Of a DNA stretch of 64,000 nt, positions 52,826-61,734 are shown one piece after another. A program made the position numbers and the translations under genes. The stretch is from Streptacidiphilus albus JL83 (GTDB lineage Bacteria; Actinomycetota; Actinomycetes; Streptomycetales; Streptomycetaceae). The notes beneath the pieces were generated by a model, which saw only the letters and a list, made by a program, of their open reading frames with translations, was not told where the DNA came from and did no database searches. How positions within the stretch are numbered: the first letter of the stretch is position 1; each line of letters opens with the position of its first letter. The stretch is from the NCBI RefSeq assembly GCF_000744705.1, contig NZ_JQML01000001.1, forward strand, positions 6,086,017 to 6,150,016. Reading direction: 5' to 3'.

Positions 52826-54052
52826 ATGACCACCACCACCGCGGACGCCCCGGTCCGCCGCACCACCTACCGGGAGGTGCTGGCCGATCCGCGGTACCGG
52901 CTGCTCTTCCTCACCCGCACGGTGGCGATCATCGCCGACTCGCTGCGGATCACCACCTTCTCGGTGCTGGTCTTCGCGGGCACCGGTTCGCCGCTGCTCA
53001 GCGCGGTCGCCTTCGGCGCCGGCTTCCTGCCGCAGCTGCCCGGCAGCGTGCTGCTCGGCTCGTTGGCCGACCGGCTCCCGCCCCGGGCGCTGATCGCCGG
53101 CGGCTACCTGCTGGAGGGAGCGGCCGCGATCGCCCTGGCCACGGCCGGGCTGCCGATCGCGGCGAGCCTGGCGCTGGTGGCCGTGGTCGCCCTGGTCACT
53201 CCGCTGTTCGGCGGCGCCTCGGCCCGGCTGACGGCCGAGTGGCTGACCGGCGACGCCTACGTCCTGGGCCGCTCGCTCAACAACATGGCCTCCTCCGGGG
53301 CGCAGCTGGTGGGCCTCGCCCTCGGCGGCGCGGCCGTCGCGTCGCTCGGGGCCCACCGCGCGCTGCTGGTCGGCGCCGGGCTCTACCTCGTCGTCTCGGC
53401 GGCGGTACGGCTGGGCCTGCCGGACCTGCGTCCGGCCGCGTCGGCGACCGGTTCGGTGCTCCGCTCCAGCCTGCGCGGGGCGGGCGGTCTGCTGCGCGTG
53501 CCCGGTCTGCGGCGGCTGCTGCTGGCGCAGTGGCTGCCGTCCGCGTTCACGGCGGGCGCGGAGGGCCTGATCGTCGCCTACGCCGGGCAGCGCCGCTTCG
53601 CGCCCGGCAGCTACGCCCTGCTGATGGCCTGCCTCCCGTTCGGGATGCTGCTGGGCGACCTGCTGGTCGGCCGACTGCTGTGGCCGGCCACCCGGGAGCG
53701 GCTGGTGGTCCCGCTGGTCGCACTGCTGGGCCTGCCGCTGCTCGGCTTCGCGGCCGCGCCCGGACCCTGGCCCGCGGCGGCCCTGCTGCTGCTCACCGGT
53801 GCCGGCTTCGCCTACGGCCTGGGCCTGCAACGGGTCTTCCTGGACGCCCTGCCCGCCGACGGCCAGGGCCAGGCCTTCGGCCTGGTGAACTCGGGCAACA
53901 TGACCCTCCAGGGCCTCGGCCCGGCCTGCTTCGGCGCCCTCGCCGCGCTCACCGGCAGCGGCGCCGCGATGGCCCTGGCCGGTGCCTGCACCCTGCTCAC
54001 CGCCGCCTGGATCGCCACCTGGCGTCAATCCGCCGCCGGGGAACCGGGGTGA
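52826..54052 (+). CDS. MFS transporter
   Basis: A 408-residue membrane protein with about twelve hydrophobic segments and the loop 2-3 motif GSLADRLPPRALIAGGY, typical of major-facilitator exporters. Divergent from the ArsR-like regulator, so perhaps inducible efflux; substrate unknown. The ATG has no ribosome site and GAGGCT (52813-52818) ends seven bases before it, resembling the leaderless TAGGCT arrangement at 41413. Confidence 0.85.
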   Translation: MTTTTADAPVRRTTYREVLADPRYRLLFLTRTVAIIADSLRITTFSVLVFAGTGSPLLSAVAFGAGFLPQLPGSVLLGSLADRLPPRALIAGGYLLEGAAAIALATAGLPIAASLALVAVVALVTPLFGGASARLTAEWLTGDAYVLGRSLNNMASSGAQLVGLALGGAAVASLGAHRALLVGAGLYLVVSAAVRLGLPDLRPAASATGSVLRSSLRGAGGLLRVPGLRRLLLAQWLPSAFTAGAEGLIVAYAGQRRFAPGSYALLMACLPFGMLLGDLLVGRLLWPATRERLVVPLVALLGLPLLGFAAAPGPWPAAALLLLTGAGFAYGLGLQRVFLDALPADGQGQAFGLVNSGNMTLQGLGPACFGALAALTGSGAAMALAGACTLLTAAWIATWRQSAAGEPG

Positions 54053-54055
54053 AAC

Positions 54056-54095
54056 GACGTCAGGGCCCCACTCCGAGGAGTGGGGCCCTGACGTC
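54056..54095. terminator. Bidirectional terminator between MFS gene and tRNA-Lys
   Basis: An 18-bp perfect stem: 54056-54073 (GACGTCAGGGCCCCACTC) with 54078-54095, 4-base loop. It lies between the convergent MFS gene and tRNA gene. Confidence 0.85.
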
Positions 54096-54111
54096 TACTA
54101 CCTGCAAGCTG

Positions 54112-54185
54112 TGCGCCGCCAGGGACTCGAACCCCGGACCCGCTGATTAAGAGTCAGCTGCTCTAACCAACTGAGCTAGCGGCGC
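54112..54185 (-). tRNA. tRNA-Lys (anticodon CUU)
   Basis: A 74-nt cloverleaf on the minus strand: acceptor GCGCCGC/GCGGCGC, D arm GCTC..AGTTGGTTAGAGC, anticodon stem GCTGA/TCAGC with loop CTCTTAA (anticodon CTT), T arm CGGGG-TTCGAGT-CCCTG, discriminator A. CCA is not encoded. No duplicated 3' end suggestive of an integration was seen. Confidence 0.97.
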
Positions 54186-54291
54186 CTGCTGACGTGGAAG
54201 AGATTACATGATCCGGCGGGAAACTCCGAATCGGTATCCTGGGCCCGCCGGGTGAACGTCCCGGTAACCGGCCGCCGGACAGGGGGAGCGC

Positions 54292-54615
54292 ATGACCGAA
54301 AGCAGCAGTGCCACGGGTGGCGAGGTGGACCAGCAGGCCCAGGCGGAGCTGCTCCGACTGCGGGGCAGCATCGACAACATCGACGCCGCGATCGTCCACA
54401 TGCTGGCCGAGCGCTTCAAGTGCACCCAGGAGGTCGGGCGGCTGAAGGCGCAGTACAGGCTGCCGCCGGCCGATCCGGCCCGCGAGCGGGACCAGATCCA
54501 GCGGCTGCGCGACCTGGCCGAGAACGCCCGGCTCGACCCGGCCTTCGCCGAGAAGTTCCTCAACTTCATCATCGCCGAGGTCATCCGCCACCACGAGCGG
54601 ATCGCGGGGGCCTGA
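54292..54615 (+). CDS. Chorismate mutase, AroQ type
   Basis: A 107-residue all-helical enzyme converting chorismate to prephenate. LRGSIDNIDAAIVHMLAERF, the Lys in TQEVGRLKAQY, and ERDQIQRLRDLAENARLDPA fit the AroQ fold. ATG follows agggggag. It is divergent from tRNA-Lys. Confidence 0.93.
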   Translation: MTESSSATGGEVDQQAQAELLRLRGSIDNIDAAIVHMLAERFKCTQEVGRLKAQYRLPPADPARERDQIQRLRDLAENARLDPAFAEKFLNFIIAEVIRHHERIAGA

Positions 54616-54645
54616 GTCGGCCCGGCCCGAGGGCGGCGTGAGCAG

Positions 54646-54665
54646 CCGTCATCTCAGATAGTAGG
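54646..54665. promoter_or_regulatory. Degenerate TCTCA-N5-TAGGA motif upstream of the leuB region
   Basis: catctcagatagtagga, around 54650-54666, shares TCTCA-N5-T(G/A)(A/G)GA with the palindrome upstream of ilvC. It lies in the AT-richer gap ahead of a small ORF and leuB. A shared regulator is possible but not shown. Confidence 0.3.
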
Positions 54666-54852
54666 AAATCCAAGTAGTTGTGCAGACAGTTCAGGTCCAC
54701 TGTCGTAACGTGAGGTCATCAGGCGGTCCGCTGCATCTCCAGCCGGTCCTGATCGGCCCTTGCCGCAGGTGACCCCTGCGCGGCCACGCACCCCCACCCT
54801 CACCTTCCCCGTCCTGTGCACGGAGCAGTCCGTGCGTGCGATCGGAGTTCCC

Positions 54853-54993
54853 ATGGACCAGCTGCGCCCGCAGACCCCTCCCCGCCGTAGCCGCCGCGCC
54901 GACGCGGCCGCCGAGCGCGCCAACGCCGCAGCCGCGCTGCAGCGGGCGCTCGACCGCCGTGACAACGGCGGCGCGACCGGCCACGACCGCTGA
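54853..54993 (+). CDS. 46-residue basic protein upstream of leuB
   Basis: A short frame, MDQLRPQTPPRRSRRADAAA onward, Arg/Ala-rich with a helical ANAAAALQRALDRR segment. GGAG at 54844-54847 is five bases before the ATG, and GC3 bias is coding-like. It ends just before a strong hairpin and 72 bp before leuB. It contains few branched-chain codons, so it does not look like an amino-acid-sensing leader. Function unknown. Confidence 0.5.
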   Translation: MDQLRPQTPPRRSRRADAAAERANAAAALQRALDRRDNGGATGHDR

Positions 54994-54998
54994 AGGCG

Positions 54999-55033
54999 GT
55001 CGGATTCCGTCCACATATCGGACGGAATCCGAC
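54999..55033 (+). terminator. Hairpin between the small ORF and leuB
   Basis: GTCGGATTCCGTCC (54999-55012) pairs perfectly with GGACGGAATCCGAC (55020-55033) around a 7-base loop. It probably terminates the small-ORF transcript or protects the leuB message; only 32 bases separate it from the leuB start. Confidence 0.65.
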
Positions 55034-55065
55034 CGACAGGTGAAACCAGGAGTATCGTCCCCGAC

Positions 55066-56109
55066 ATGTCTCGTACCCTCCGCCTCGCAGTGATCCCCGG
55101 TGACGGCATCGGCCAGGAAGTCGTGGCCGAAGGCCTCAAGGTCCTCTCCGCCGTCCTCCCCGCCGATACCAAGGTGGAGACCACCGAGTACGACCTCGGC
55201 GCCCGCCGCTACCACGCCACCGGCGAGACCCTGCCGGACAGCGTGCTGGAGGAGCTGAAGCACAACGACGCCATCCTCCTCGGCGCGATCGGTGACCCGT
55301 CCGTGCCCTCCGGGGTGCTGGAGCGGGGGCTGCTGCTCAAGCTGCGCTTCGCCTTCGACCACCACGTCAACCTCCGCCCCGGCAAGCTGTTCCCGGGCGT
55401 CTCCTCGCCGCTGGCGGGCGAGCCGGAGATCGACTTCGTGGTCGTCCGCGAGGGCACCGAGGGCCCGTACGCCGGCAACGGCGGCACGCTGCGCACCGGC
55501 ACTCCGGAGGAGATCGCCACCGAGGTCAGCCTGAACACGGCCTTCGGCATCGAGCGGGTCGTCCGCGACGCCTTCGCCCGCGCCCAGGCCCGTCCGCGCA
55601 AGAAGCTGACGCTGGTTCACAAGAACAACGTCCTGGTCCACGCCGGGCACCTGTGGACCCGGATCTTCAACGCGGTCGCGGCCGAGTTCCCCGAGGTCAG
55701 CACCGACTACCTGCACGTCGACGCGGCGACGATCTTCTTCGTCACCCAGCCCGAGCGCTTCGACGTCATCGTCACCGACAACCTGTTCGGCGACATCCTG
55801 ACCGACCTGGCCGCGGCCGTCACCGGCGGCATCGGCCTGGCCGCGAGCGGCAACATCAACCCGTCCGGCGCCTTCCCGTCCATGTTCGAGCCGGTCCACG
55901 GCTCGGCCCCGGACATCGCCGGCCAGGGCAAGGCCGACCCGACCGCCACCGTGCTCTCGGTCGCCATGCTGCTCCAGCACCTCGGCCTGAACGACGAGGC
56001 CGCCCGGGTCGAGGCCGCGGTCGCCGCGGACCTCGCCGCGCGCACCGGTCAGGCCCCGCGCTCCACCGCGCAGATCGGCGACGCCCTCGCCGCCCGAGTA
56101 GCCGGCTGA
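55066..56109 (+). CDS. leuB: 3-isopropylmalate dehydrogenase
   Basis: A 347-residue NAD-dependent decarboxylating dehydrogenase of leucine synthesis. Features include [20 protein letters not shown], the substrate Lys/Tyr region and the metal-binding [17 protein letters not shown], then [19 protein letters not shown] at 55066. leuA and leuCD are not in the window. Confidence 0.96.
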   Translation: MSRTLRLAVIPGDGIGQEVVAEGLKVLSAVLPADTKVETTEYDLGARRYHATGETLPDSVLEELKHNDAILLGAIGDPSVPSGVLERGLLLKLRFAFDHHVNLRPGKLFPGVSSPLAGEPEIDFVVVREGTEGPYAGNGGTLRTGTPEEIATEVSLNTAFGIERVVRDAFARAQARPRKKLTLVHKNNVLVHAGHLWTRIFNAVAAEFPEVSTDYLHVDAATIFFVTQPERFDVIVTDNLFGDILTDLAAAVTGGIGLAASGNINPSGAFPSMFEPVHGSAPDIAGQGKADPTATVLSVAMLLQHLGLNDEAARVEAAVAADLAARTGQAPRSTAQIGDALAARVAG

Positions 56110-56154
56110 CCAGCCGGCACTCGGAACGAAGGACCTACAGCGGTCCGGAAGACA

Positions 56155-56319
56155 GTGAGCCGAATCCGGCTGGTCAGCACGCTCTGTGACCCCGGTACCA
56201 CCGGTTCGCGCCTTCCGGGCCGCTTTGCCGTGCCGCCGCGCCTGCGGCTGTTCGAGCGGACCCGGAAGGTGCGACCATCGACCCTGGGCCCCCGCGACGC
56301 CTCGGGCCGCCCGACATGA
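56155..56319 (+). other. Candidate short upstream ORF before ilvE
   Basis: A 54-codon GTG-started frame ([14 protein letters not shown] at its start) with GGAAGA just upstream. Early codons for Ile, Leu, Val and Leu recall a leader peptide, but the codons are common ones, no T-tract terminator follows, and the frame could be chance in GC-rich DNA. Listed as a possibility only. Confidence 0.2.
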
Positions 56320-56344
56320 CGACACGGTGAAGGACGTAGCCACC

Positions 56345-57454
56345 ATGACCTCCCCCATGGACACCATCGAGATCGAGCTCAAGCCCTCGGCCCACCCGCT
56401 GGCCGCCGAGGAGCGCGAAGCCAGGCTCGCCAACCCCGGCTTCGGCCGTTTCTTCACCGACAACATGGTGACCATCCGCTGGACCGAGGGCCGGGGTTGG
56501 CACGACGCCCAGCTGGTGCCCTACGGACCGATCGAACTCGACCCGGCGACCTCGATCCTGCACTACGGCCAGTCGATCTTCGAGGGCCTGAAGGCGTACC
56601 GGACGGCCGACGGCAGCATCCAGACCTTCCGCCCCTACGCCAACGCCGCGCGGTTCCAGTCCTCCGCGCGCCGGCTGGCCATGCCGGAGCTGCCGCAGGA
56701 GACCTTCGTCGCCGCCGTCGAGGCGCTGGTCCAGCAGGACCAGGCGTGGGTGCCGGCCCAGGACGAGGCCAGCCTCTACCTGCGCCCGTTCATGATCGCG
56801 ACCGAGGTCGGCCTCGGCGTCCGCCCCGCCAACGAGTACCTGTTCCTGCTGATCGCCTCCCCGGCCGGCGCCTACTTCCCCGGTGGCGTCAAGCCGGTCT
56901 CGGTCTGGCTCTCCGAGGAGTACGTCCGTGCCGCGCCCGGCGGCACCGGCGCCGCCAAGTGCGGCGGCAACTACGCCGCCTCCCTGGTTGCCCAGGCCGA
57001 GGCCGCCGCCCACGGCTGCGACCAGGTCGTCTACCTGGACGCGATCGAGCGCCGCTGGATCGAGGAACTGGGCGGCATGAACCTCTACTTCGTCTTCGGC
57101 GAGGGCGAGAACGCCCGGATCGTCACCCCCGAGCTCTCCGGCTCGCTGCTTCCCGGCATCACCCGCGACTCGCTGCTGAGCATCGCCGCCGACCTCGGCT
57201 ACGCCACCGAGGAGCGGAAGATCTCCGCCGACGAGTGGCGCGCGGGCAACGCCGACGGAGCCCTCACCGAGGTCTTCGCCTGCGGCACCGCCGCCGTGAT
57301 CACCCCGGTCGGCTCGGTCAAGTCCGCGCGCGGCAACTGGACGGTCGGCGCGGGCGAGCCCGGCCCGGTCACCCTCAAGCTCCGGGAGACCCTGCTGGCC
57401 CTGCAGACCGGCCGCCGCGAGGACACCCACGGCTGGATGCACAGCATCGTCTGA
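56345..57454 (+). CDS. ilvE: Branched-chain amino acid aminotransferase
   Basis: A 369-residue class IV PLP aminotransferase performing the last step of Val, Leu and Ile synthesis. [30 protein letters not shown] (with the substrate-site region) and the PLP-phosphate [10 protein letters not shown]-type tail are clear; the PLP lysine is in the AAKCGGNY segment. ATG at 56345 follows aaggacg; an in-frame GTG upstream is less likely. Confidence 0.96.
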   Translation: MTSPMDTIEIELKPSAHPLAAEEREARLANPGFGRFFTDNMVTIRWTEGRGWHDAQLVPYGPIELDPATSILHYGQSIFEGLKAYRTADGSIQTFRPYANAARFQSSARRLAMPELPQETFVAAVEALVQQDQAWVPAQDEASLYLRPFMIATEVGLGVRPANEYLFLLIASPAGAYFPGGVKPVSVWLSEEYVRAAPGGTGAAKCGGNYAASLVAQAEAAAHGCDQVVYLDAIERRWIEELGGMNLYFVFGEGENARIVTPELSGSLLPGITRDSLLSIAADLGYATEERKISADEWRAGNADGALTEVFACGTAAVITPVGSVKSARGNWTVGAGEPGPVTLKLRETLLALQTGRREDTHGWMHSIV

Positions 57455-57460
57455 CCCACC

Positions 57461-57497
57461 CGGGCCCCGCCGCCCCGAAGGGGGGCGGCGGGGCCCG
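57461..57497 (+). terminator. Terminator after ilvE
   Basis: Perfect 16-bp stem: 57461-57476 (CGGGCCCCGCCGCCCC) with 57482-57497, 5-base loop; no T-run. Confidence 0.8.
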
Positions 57498-57558
57498 AGC
57501 CGTGGGTAGCCTCGATCCGTACCACTCGTTGAGCAGTGAGCACCGGAAGGGAGGGGCC

Positions 57559-58125
57559 ATGTCCGCAGCAACATTCGACTTCGCCGACGTCGACCGGAGC
57601 GAGGGGGACGGCCTGCTGGAGGCGTTCCTCGCCCTGGAGACCCCCGAGGGCTTCAAGGCCGAGCTCATCGAGGGGGAGATCGTCGTGACACCACCGCCGG
57701 ACGGCGACCACGAGACCGCGATCGGCCGGATCGTCTGGCAGATCGCTCGCCAATGCCCGGAGGAGCTGGACTTCGCCGGAGGCAAGGGTCTGATCGTCCC
57801 CACCGGGCGGTTCATCCCGGACGGCACCTTCACCCGGGACGGAGCCATGCTCGGCCGGGAGTCCTGGTCCGAGCCCGAGGGCGTGCTGATGGTGCTGGAA
57901 GTCACTTCCAGCCGTCCCGGCAAGGATCGCGAGCAGAAGCGGCGAGGCTGCGCCGCTGCCGGGATCCCGCTCTACCTGCTGGTGGACCGCCAGCGGGACC
58001 AGGTCGTGCTGCACAGCGAGCCCCGGCACGGGGACTACACGGTCGTGGCCACCGCCGCTCTCGGCGATCCGCTGCGGCTGCCGAAGCCCTTCGACTTCGA
58101 ACTGGACACCGCCAGGCTGCACTGA
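57559..58125 (+). CDS. Uma2-family (DUF820) putative restriction-endonuclease-fold protein
   Basis: A 188-residue protein with the Uma2 layout: AELIEGEIVVTPPPDGDHE, RFIPDGTF with the conserved Asp, and VLEVTSSRPGKDREQKRRG, the PD-(D/E)xK-like Glu and Lys region, then GIPLYLLVD. Such proteins are very numerous in actinomycetes and cyanobacteria with no settled function. ATG follows aagggagggg. It sits alone between ilvE and the cimA leader. Confidence 0.85.
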   Translation: MSAATFDFADVDRSEGDGLLEAFLALETPEGFKAELIEGEIVVTPPPDGDHETAIGRIVWQIARQCPEELDFAGGKGLIVPTGRFIPDGTFTRDGAMLGRESWSEPEGVLMVLEVTSSRPGKDREQKRRGCAAAGIPLYLLVDRQRDQVVLHSEPRHGDYTVVATAALGDPLRLPKPFDFELDTARLH

Positions 58126-58196
58126 CCGCCGATCTGCGGCGTCCCGCATCCTGAGACCTTCCGTCCCGCGCGGCGCGCCTGTGCAAGACTGCGGAC

Positions 58197-58247
58197 GTGC
58201 CCTCGCTCGCGCTCATTATTGGCAGCAGGCGCGCCGGTCCGCAGTGA
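58197..58247 (+). CDS. cimA leader peptide
   Basis: A 16-residue frame, MPSLALIIGSRRAGPQ, starting GTG and ending TGA. It contains two consecutive ATT isoleucine codons, rare here, after two Leu CTC codons. It precedes a T-tract terminator and the citramalate synthase gene, whose pathway makes isoleucine, so the codon content fits isoleucine-responsive attenuation. AAGACT (58185-58190) ends six bases before the GTG, suggesting a leaderless start; there is no good ribosome site and no clear -35. Confidence 0.7.
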   Translation: MPSLALIIGSRRAGPQ

Positions 58248-58305
58248 CCGCTCCGCACGACAGACCCGTATGCGGAACGGACATCGTGTTCTCAGACCCG
58301 CGCGC

Positions 58306-58336
58306 AGACCTCTCGCATCCGCGAGGGGTTTTTTTG
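58306..58336 (+). terminator. cimA attenuator
   Basis: CCTCTCGC (58309-58316) pairs with GCGAGGGG (58321-58328) around a 4-base loop, followed by seven T and GTTGC. The 3' arm and tract are nearly the same sequence as in the ilvB attenuator. TCCGCA at the end of the leader ORF (58238-58243) can pair with TGCGGA (58271-58276). Confidence 0.78.
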
Positions 58337-58500
58337 TTGCCCGGCGCGCTCCCACAAGGAGCCGTCGGACGACCGAGGCGCACGCGGCGATGGGGGACAG
58401 TGGCCATGGTCCCGGGAGTCACCCCGGGATCCCCGTGGAGGTCCCCGCCCGGCAACCAGCCGGCCGGGGGCCACCCAGCCCCGGACAGGAGACCCCAGGC

Positions 58501-60111
58501 ATGACCCTCAACGACGACTTCCACGTCTTCGACACCACGCTTCGCGACGGTGCGCAGCGCGAGGGCATCAACCTCACCGTTGCCGACAAGCTGGCCATCG
58601 CCCGCCATCTGGACGACTTCGGAGTCGGCTTCATCGAGGGCGGCTGGCCCGGTGCCAACCCCCGTGACACCGAGTTCTTCGCCCGCGCCGCCGCCGAACT
58701 GGAGCTGCGCAACGCCCAACTGGTCGCCTTCGGCGCGACCCGCCGGGCCGGCGGCAGCGCCGCCGACGACGCCCAACTGGCCGCCCTGGTCGCCTCCGGC
58801 GCCCCGGTGGTCACCCTGGTCGCCAAGTCCCACGACCGCCACGTCGAACTGGCCCTCCGCACCACGCTGGAGGAGAACCTGGAGATGATCGCCGACAGCG
58901 TGCGCCACCTGCGCTCGCTCGGCCGCCGGGTCTTCCTCGACTGCGAGCACTTCTTCGACGGCTACAAGGCCAACCGGGACTACGCCCTCGCCGTGGTCCG
59001 GACCGCGCACGAGGCCGGGGCCGACGTGGTCGTGCTCTGCGACACCAACGGCGGGATGCTGCCGGCCGGCGTCCACGCGGTCGTCGCCGACGTCCTCGCG
59101 CAGACCGCCGGCTACCTGCCCGGCGCGCGGATCGGGATGCACGCCCAGGACGACACCGGCTGCGCCGTCGCCAACACCCTGGCCGCCGTGGACGCCGGCG
59201 CCACCCACGTCCAGTGCACGGCCAACGGCTACGGCGAGCGGGTCGGCAACGCCAACCTCTTCCCGGTGGCCGCCGCACTGGAGCTGAAGCACGACCGCCG
59301 GGTGCTGCCCCCCGGCGCGCTCCAGGAGATGACCCGGATCTCGCACGCCATCGCCGAGGTCGTCAACCTGACGCCGTCCACCCACCAGCCCTATGTCGGG
59401 GTGTCCGCCTTCGCCCACAAGGCCGGGCTGCACGCCTCCGCGATCAAGGTCGACCCCGACCTGTACCAGCACACCGACCCGGCGCTGGTCGGCAACAGCA
59501 TGCGGATGCTGGTCTCCGACATGGCCGGCCGCGCCTCGGTCGAGCTGAAGGCCGTCGAGCTGGGCTTCCAGGACACCCTCGACCGCGACGCGGTCGGCCG
59601 GGTGGTCGCCTCGGTCAAGGCGCGGGAGAACCTCGGCTACACCTACGAGGCCGCCGACGCCTCCTTCGAGCTGCTGCTGCGCGACGAGATCGCCGGTCGG
59701 CGCAGGCGCTTCTTCACCCTGGAGTCCTGGCGCACCATCAGCGAGCAGCGCGCCGACGGCAGCCCGGCCAACGAGGCCACGGTCAGGCTGAGCGTCAAGG
59801 GCACCAGGACCGTCGCCACCGGCGAGGGCAACGGCCCGGTGCACGCCCTGGACCAGGCGCTGCGCGCCGCGCTGGAGCGGATCTACCCGCAGCTGGCCGC
59901 CCTGGAGCTGGTGGACTACAAGGTCCGCATCCTGGAGGGCCAGCACGGCACCGAGTCGAAGACCCGGGTGCTGGTGTCCACCGGCGACGGCAAGGTCGAA
60001 TGGTCGACCGTCGGCGTCGCCGAGAACGTGATCGGCGCCTCCTGGCAGGCACTTGAGGACGCCTACACCATCGGGCTGATCCGGGCCGGGCTGGAGCCCC
60101 AGGAGGACTGA
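58501..60111 (+). CDS. cimA: Citramalate synthase
   Basis: A 536-residue enzyme condensing pyruvate with acetyl-CoA to citramalate, giving 2-ketobutyrate for isoleucine without threonine. FDTTLRDGAQREGINLTVAD and FIEGGWPGANPRDTEFF are diagnostic of CimA rather than LeuA (which has GEQSPG in that place). The TIM barrel is followed by a C-terminal LeuA-dimer regulatory domain, likely isoleucine-sensing. ATG at 58501. The neighbouring leader peptide with Ile-Ile codons supports this assignment over isopropylmalate synthase. Confidence 0.93.
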   Translation: MTLNDDFHVFDTTLRDGAQREGINLTVADKLAIARHLDDFGVGFIEGGWPGANPRDTEFFARAAAELELRNAQLVAFGATRRAGGSAADDAQLAALVASGAPVVTLVAKSHDRHVELALRTTLEENLEMIADSVRHLRSLGRRVFLDCEHFFDGYKANRDYALAVVRTAHEAGADVVVLCDTNGGMLPAGVHAVVADVLAQTAGYLPGARIGMHAQDDTGCAVANTLAAVDAGATHVQCTANGYGERVGNANLFPVAAALELKHDRRVLPPGALQEMTRISHAIAEVVNLTPSTHQPYVGVSAFAHKAGLHASAIKVDPDLYQHTDPALVGNSMRMLVSDMAGRASVELKAVELGFQDTLDRDAVGRVVASVKARENLGYTYEAADASFELLLRDEIAGRRRRFFTLESWRTISEQRADGSPANEATVRLSVKGTRTVATGEGNGPVHALDQALRAALERIYPQLAALELVDYKVRILEGQHGTESKTRVLVSTGDGKVEWSTVGVAENVIGASWQALEDAYTIGLIRAGLEPQED

Positions 60112-60120
60112 GGCCGGGGC

Positions 60121-61527
60121 CTACCGCGCGCCGCCGCCGGGCCGGGCCAGCAGGACGGCGGCCGCGACGGTGCCGGCCTGGTGCTCGACCTGGCGGGCGA
60201 TCGGCAGCCAGGTGCCGGGGAACCGCTGCCGGTACTCCTCGCACCAGTGGTCGGCCAGAGCCTCCAGCCGGTCGCGCAGCGGTCCGGTGCCGGGGCGCTG
60301 CGGATCGAGCGCCCGGCGCAGCATCGACGCGGCGCGCAGCGGCACCCGGTGCGCCCACAGCTCCAGGGTCGCCAGCCGGGAACGGGTCATCGGCGGCAGC
60401 GCGGGCTGGTCCGGAAGGACGACGCCCGGGTCCCACTCGTCGGCCAGCGGCGCGCAGACGTCGAGGGCGCTGCGGACGGCGCGCGGCAGCGGGCCCTCGG
60501 TCAGCGCGCCGAGCCGCTCGGCCTGGGCCAGCAGCTCGTCGAGCAGCCGGCCGTGCCGGCGCATCCGGGCGGCGAGGGCGGTCAGTTCGGCCTCGGGGTC
60601 GCCGATCGGGGTCGGGTCGGCCAGCCGGCCGCAGGTCCACAGCGGCACCTCGACGATCAGCGTGGAGCCGCCGTGCCGGTGCGGGGCGTGCCAGGTGGTG
60701 CGGCCGAGCTCCCGGGAGCTGGCCTCCGGTCCCCGGTCGGCCGCCTCGGGCATCAGGAACACGCCGGGGTTCGGGTTGGGCCAGAAGTAGACGTCGTAGG
60801 GCGAGAGTTCGACCGGGATGCCGAGCCCGGCGGCCGAGCGGGCGAAGTGCCCGTCGAGTCCGGGCTGGTCGCGGGTCGCCTGCAGGAAGGTCCCGCCCAC
60901 GTCGGTGCTGTGCAGCGAGCACTGGAGGAACGGCCGCAGCTCGTCGATGACCGCGAGCAGGGCCCGGCTCTCCGGCAGGTCCGCGCCGAGCGAGGGGGCC
61001 CACTCCGGCTGCTCCTCGCCGGCCGGGCGGAAGAAGTCCCGGTAGTGCCCGGCCAGGGTGTACGGGCCGGGGGTGCGGCCGTGGGAGGCCAGGCTGGCGC
61101 CGTCGGGGTCCAGGCAGAGCAGCAGGTTCCAGGTGCAGCCGGCCCGCAGCCCGGGGTCGGCGACGACCCGGCGGGCCAGCTCCAGCACGGTGGCGCCGCC
61201 GACCGACTCGTTGGCGTGCGCTCCGGCCACCACCAGTGCCTGTGGCGCCGCCCGGCCGACCGAGAGCAGCAGCAGCGGCCGTCCGGCCCGCGAGCGGCCG
61301 ACCTGCCGCAGCCGGCAGAGCTCGGGATGGCGCTCGGCCAGCAGCTCCGCCGCCCGGACGACCTCGTCCGGGGTGGGGTAGCGGTCCTCGACCGCGACGG
61401 CCCGTCGGGCCGCGTCCGAACCGTCGACCGTCGGCGATGCGTCGACCACCGGTGACGCGTCGGCCACCGGGATCGCTTCGGCCACCGGCGCGCTGTCGTC
61501 GAGCGGCAGCGACTTGGCGAGAGACAT
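60121..61527 (-). CDS. M14-family zinc carboxypeptidase
   Basis: A 468-residue protein with the metallocarboxypeptidase layout: zinc ligands in GAHANES (HxxE) and CSLHSTD (His), and a catalytic Glu in STLIVEVPLW. No signal peptide is seen; the N-terminal 45 residues are a repetitive Ala/Val/Asp/Pro stretch (VADASPVVDASPTVDGS), so it may be cytoplasmic. The start is uncertain: ATG at 61527 is used, a GTG lies four codons upstream. It converges on cimA. Confidence 0.8.
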   Translation of the reverse strand: MSLAKSLPLDDSAPVAEAIPVADASPVVDASPTVDGSDAARRAVAVEDRYPTPDEVVRAAELLAERHPELCRLRQVGRSRAGRPLLLLSVGRAAPQALVVAGAHANESVGGATVLELARRVVADPGLRAGCTWNLLLCLDPDGASLASHGRTPGPYTLAGHYRDFFRPAGEEQPEWAPSLGADLPESRALLAVIDELRPFLQCSLHSTDVGGTFLQATRDQPGLDGHFARSAAGLGIPVELSPYDVYFWPNPNPGVFLMPEAADRGPEASSRELGRTTWHAPHRHGGSTLIVEVPLWTCGRLADPTPIGDPEAELTALAARMRRHGRLLDELLAQAERLGALTEGPLPRAVRSALDVCAPLADEWDPGVVLPDQPALPPMTRSRLATLELWAHRVPLRAASMLRRALDPQRPGTGPLRDRLEALADHWCEEYRQRFPGTWLPIARQVEHQAGTVAAAVLLARPGGGAR

Positions 61528-61666
61528 TGACGCATTGACAGGCACTGGCTGCGACCCCGTTCGTTCGTCCCCGTCCCGGCAGCGCGTCGTTCCGACGTCC
61601 GGCCAGCAGACCACGGCTCCTGTCGCACCGTCAAGAACGGCCCGGTAAGGGGCCGGTGCGGAGGCC

Positions 61667-61725
61667 GGACAGGAGGACGGGCCGGTACGGCAGGCTCGCT
61701 GCCGGACCGGCCCGCCCTCCTGTCC
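61667..61725 (-). terminator. Large hairpin after cvnD
   Basis: GGACAGGAGG at 61667 pairs with CCTCCTGTCC ending at 61725, and the inner CGGGCCGGT and CGGCA segments pair as well, giving a stem of about 25 bp with two small mismatches and a 7-base loop. It probably ends the conservon transcript on the minus strand. Confidence 0.75.
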
Positions 61726-61734
61726 GCGCGGCGG

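Noticed and set aside
54112-54185. tRNA-Lys as an integration site
   Set aside because: No duplicated tRNA 3' end, integrase or foreign block adjoins it; flanks are ordinary backbone genes.
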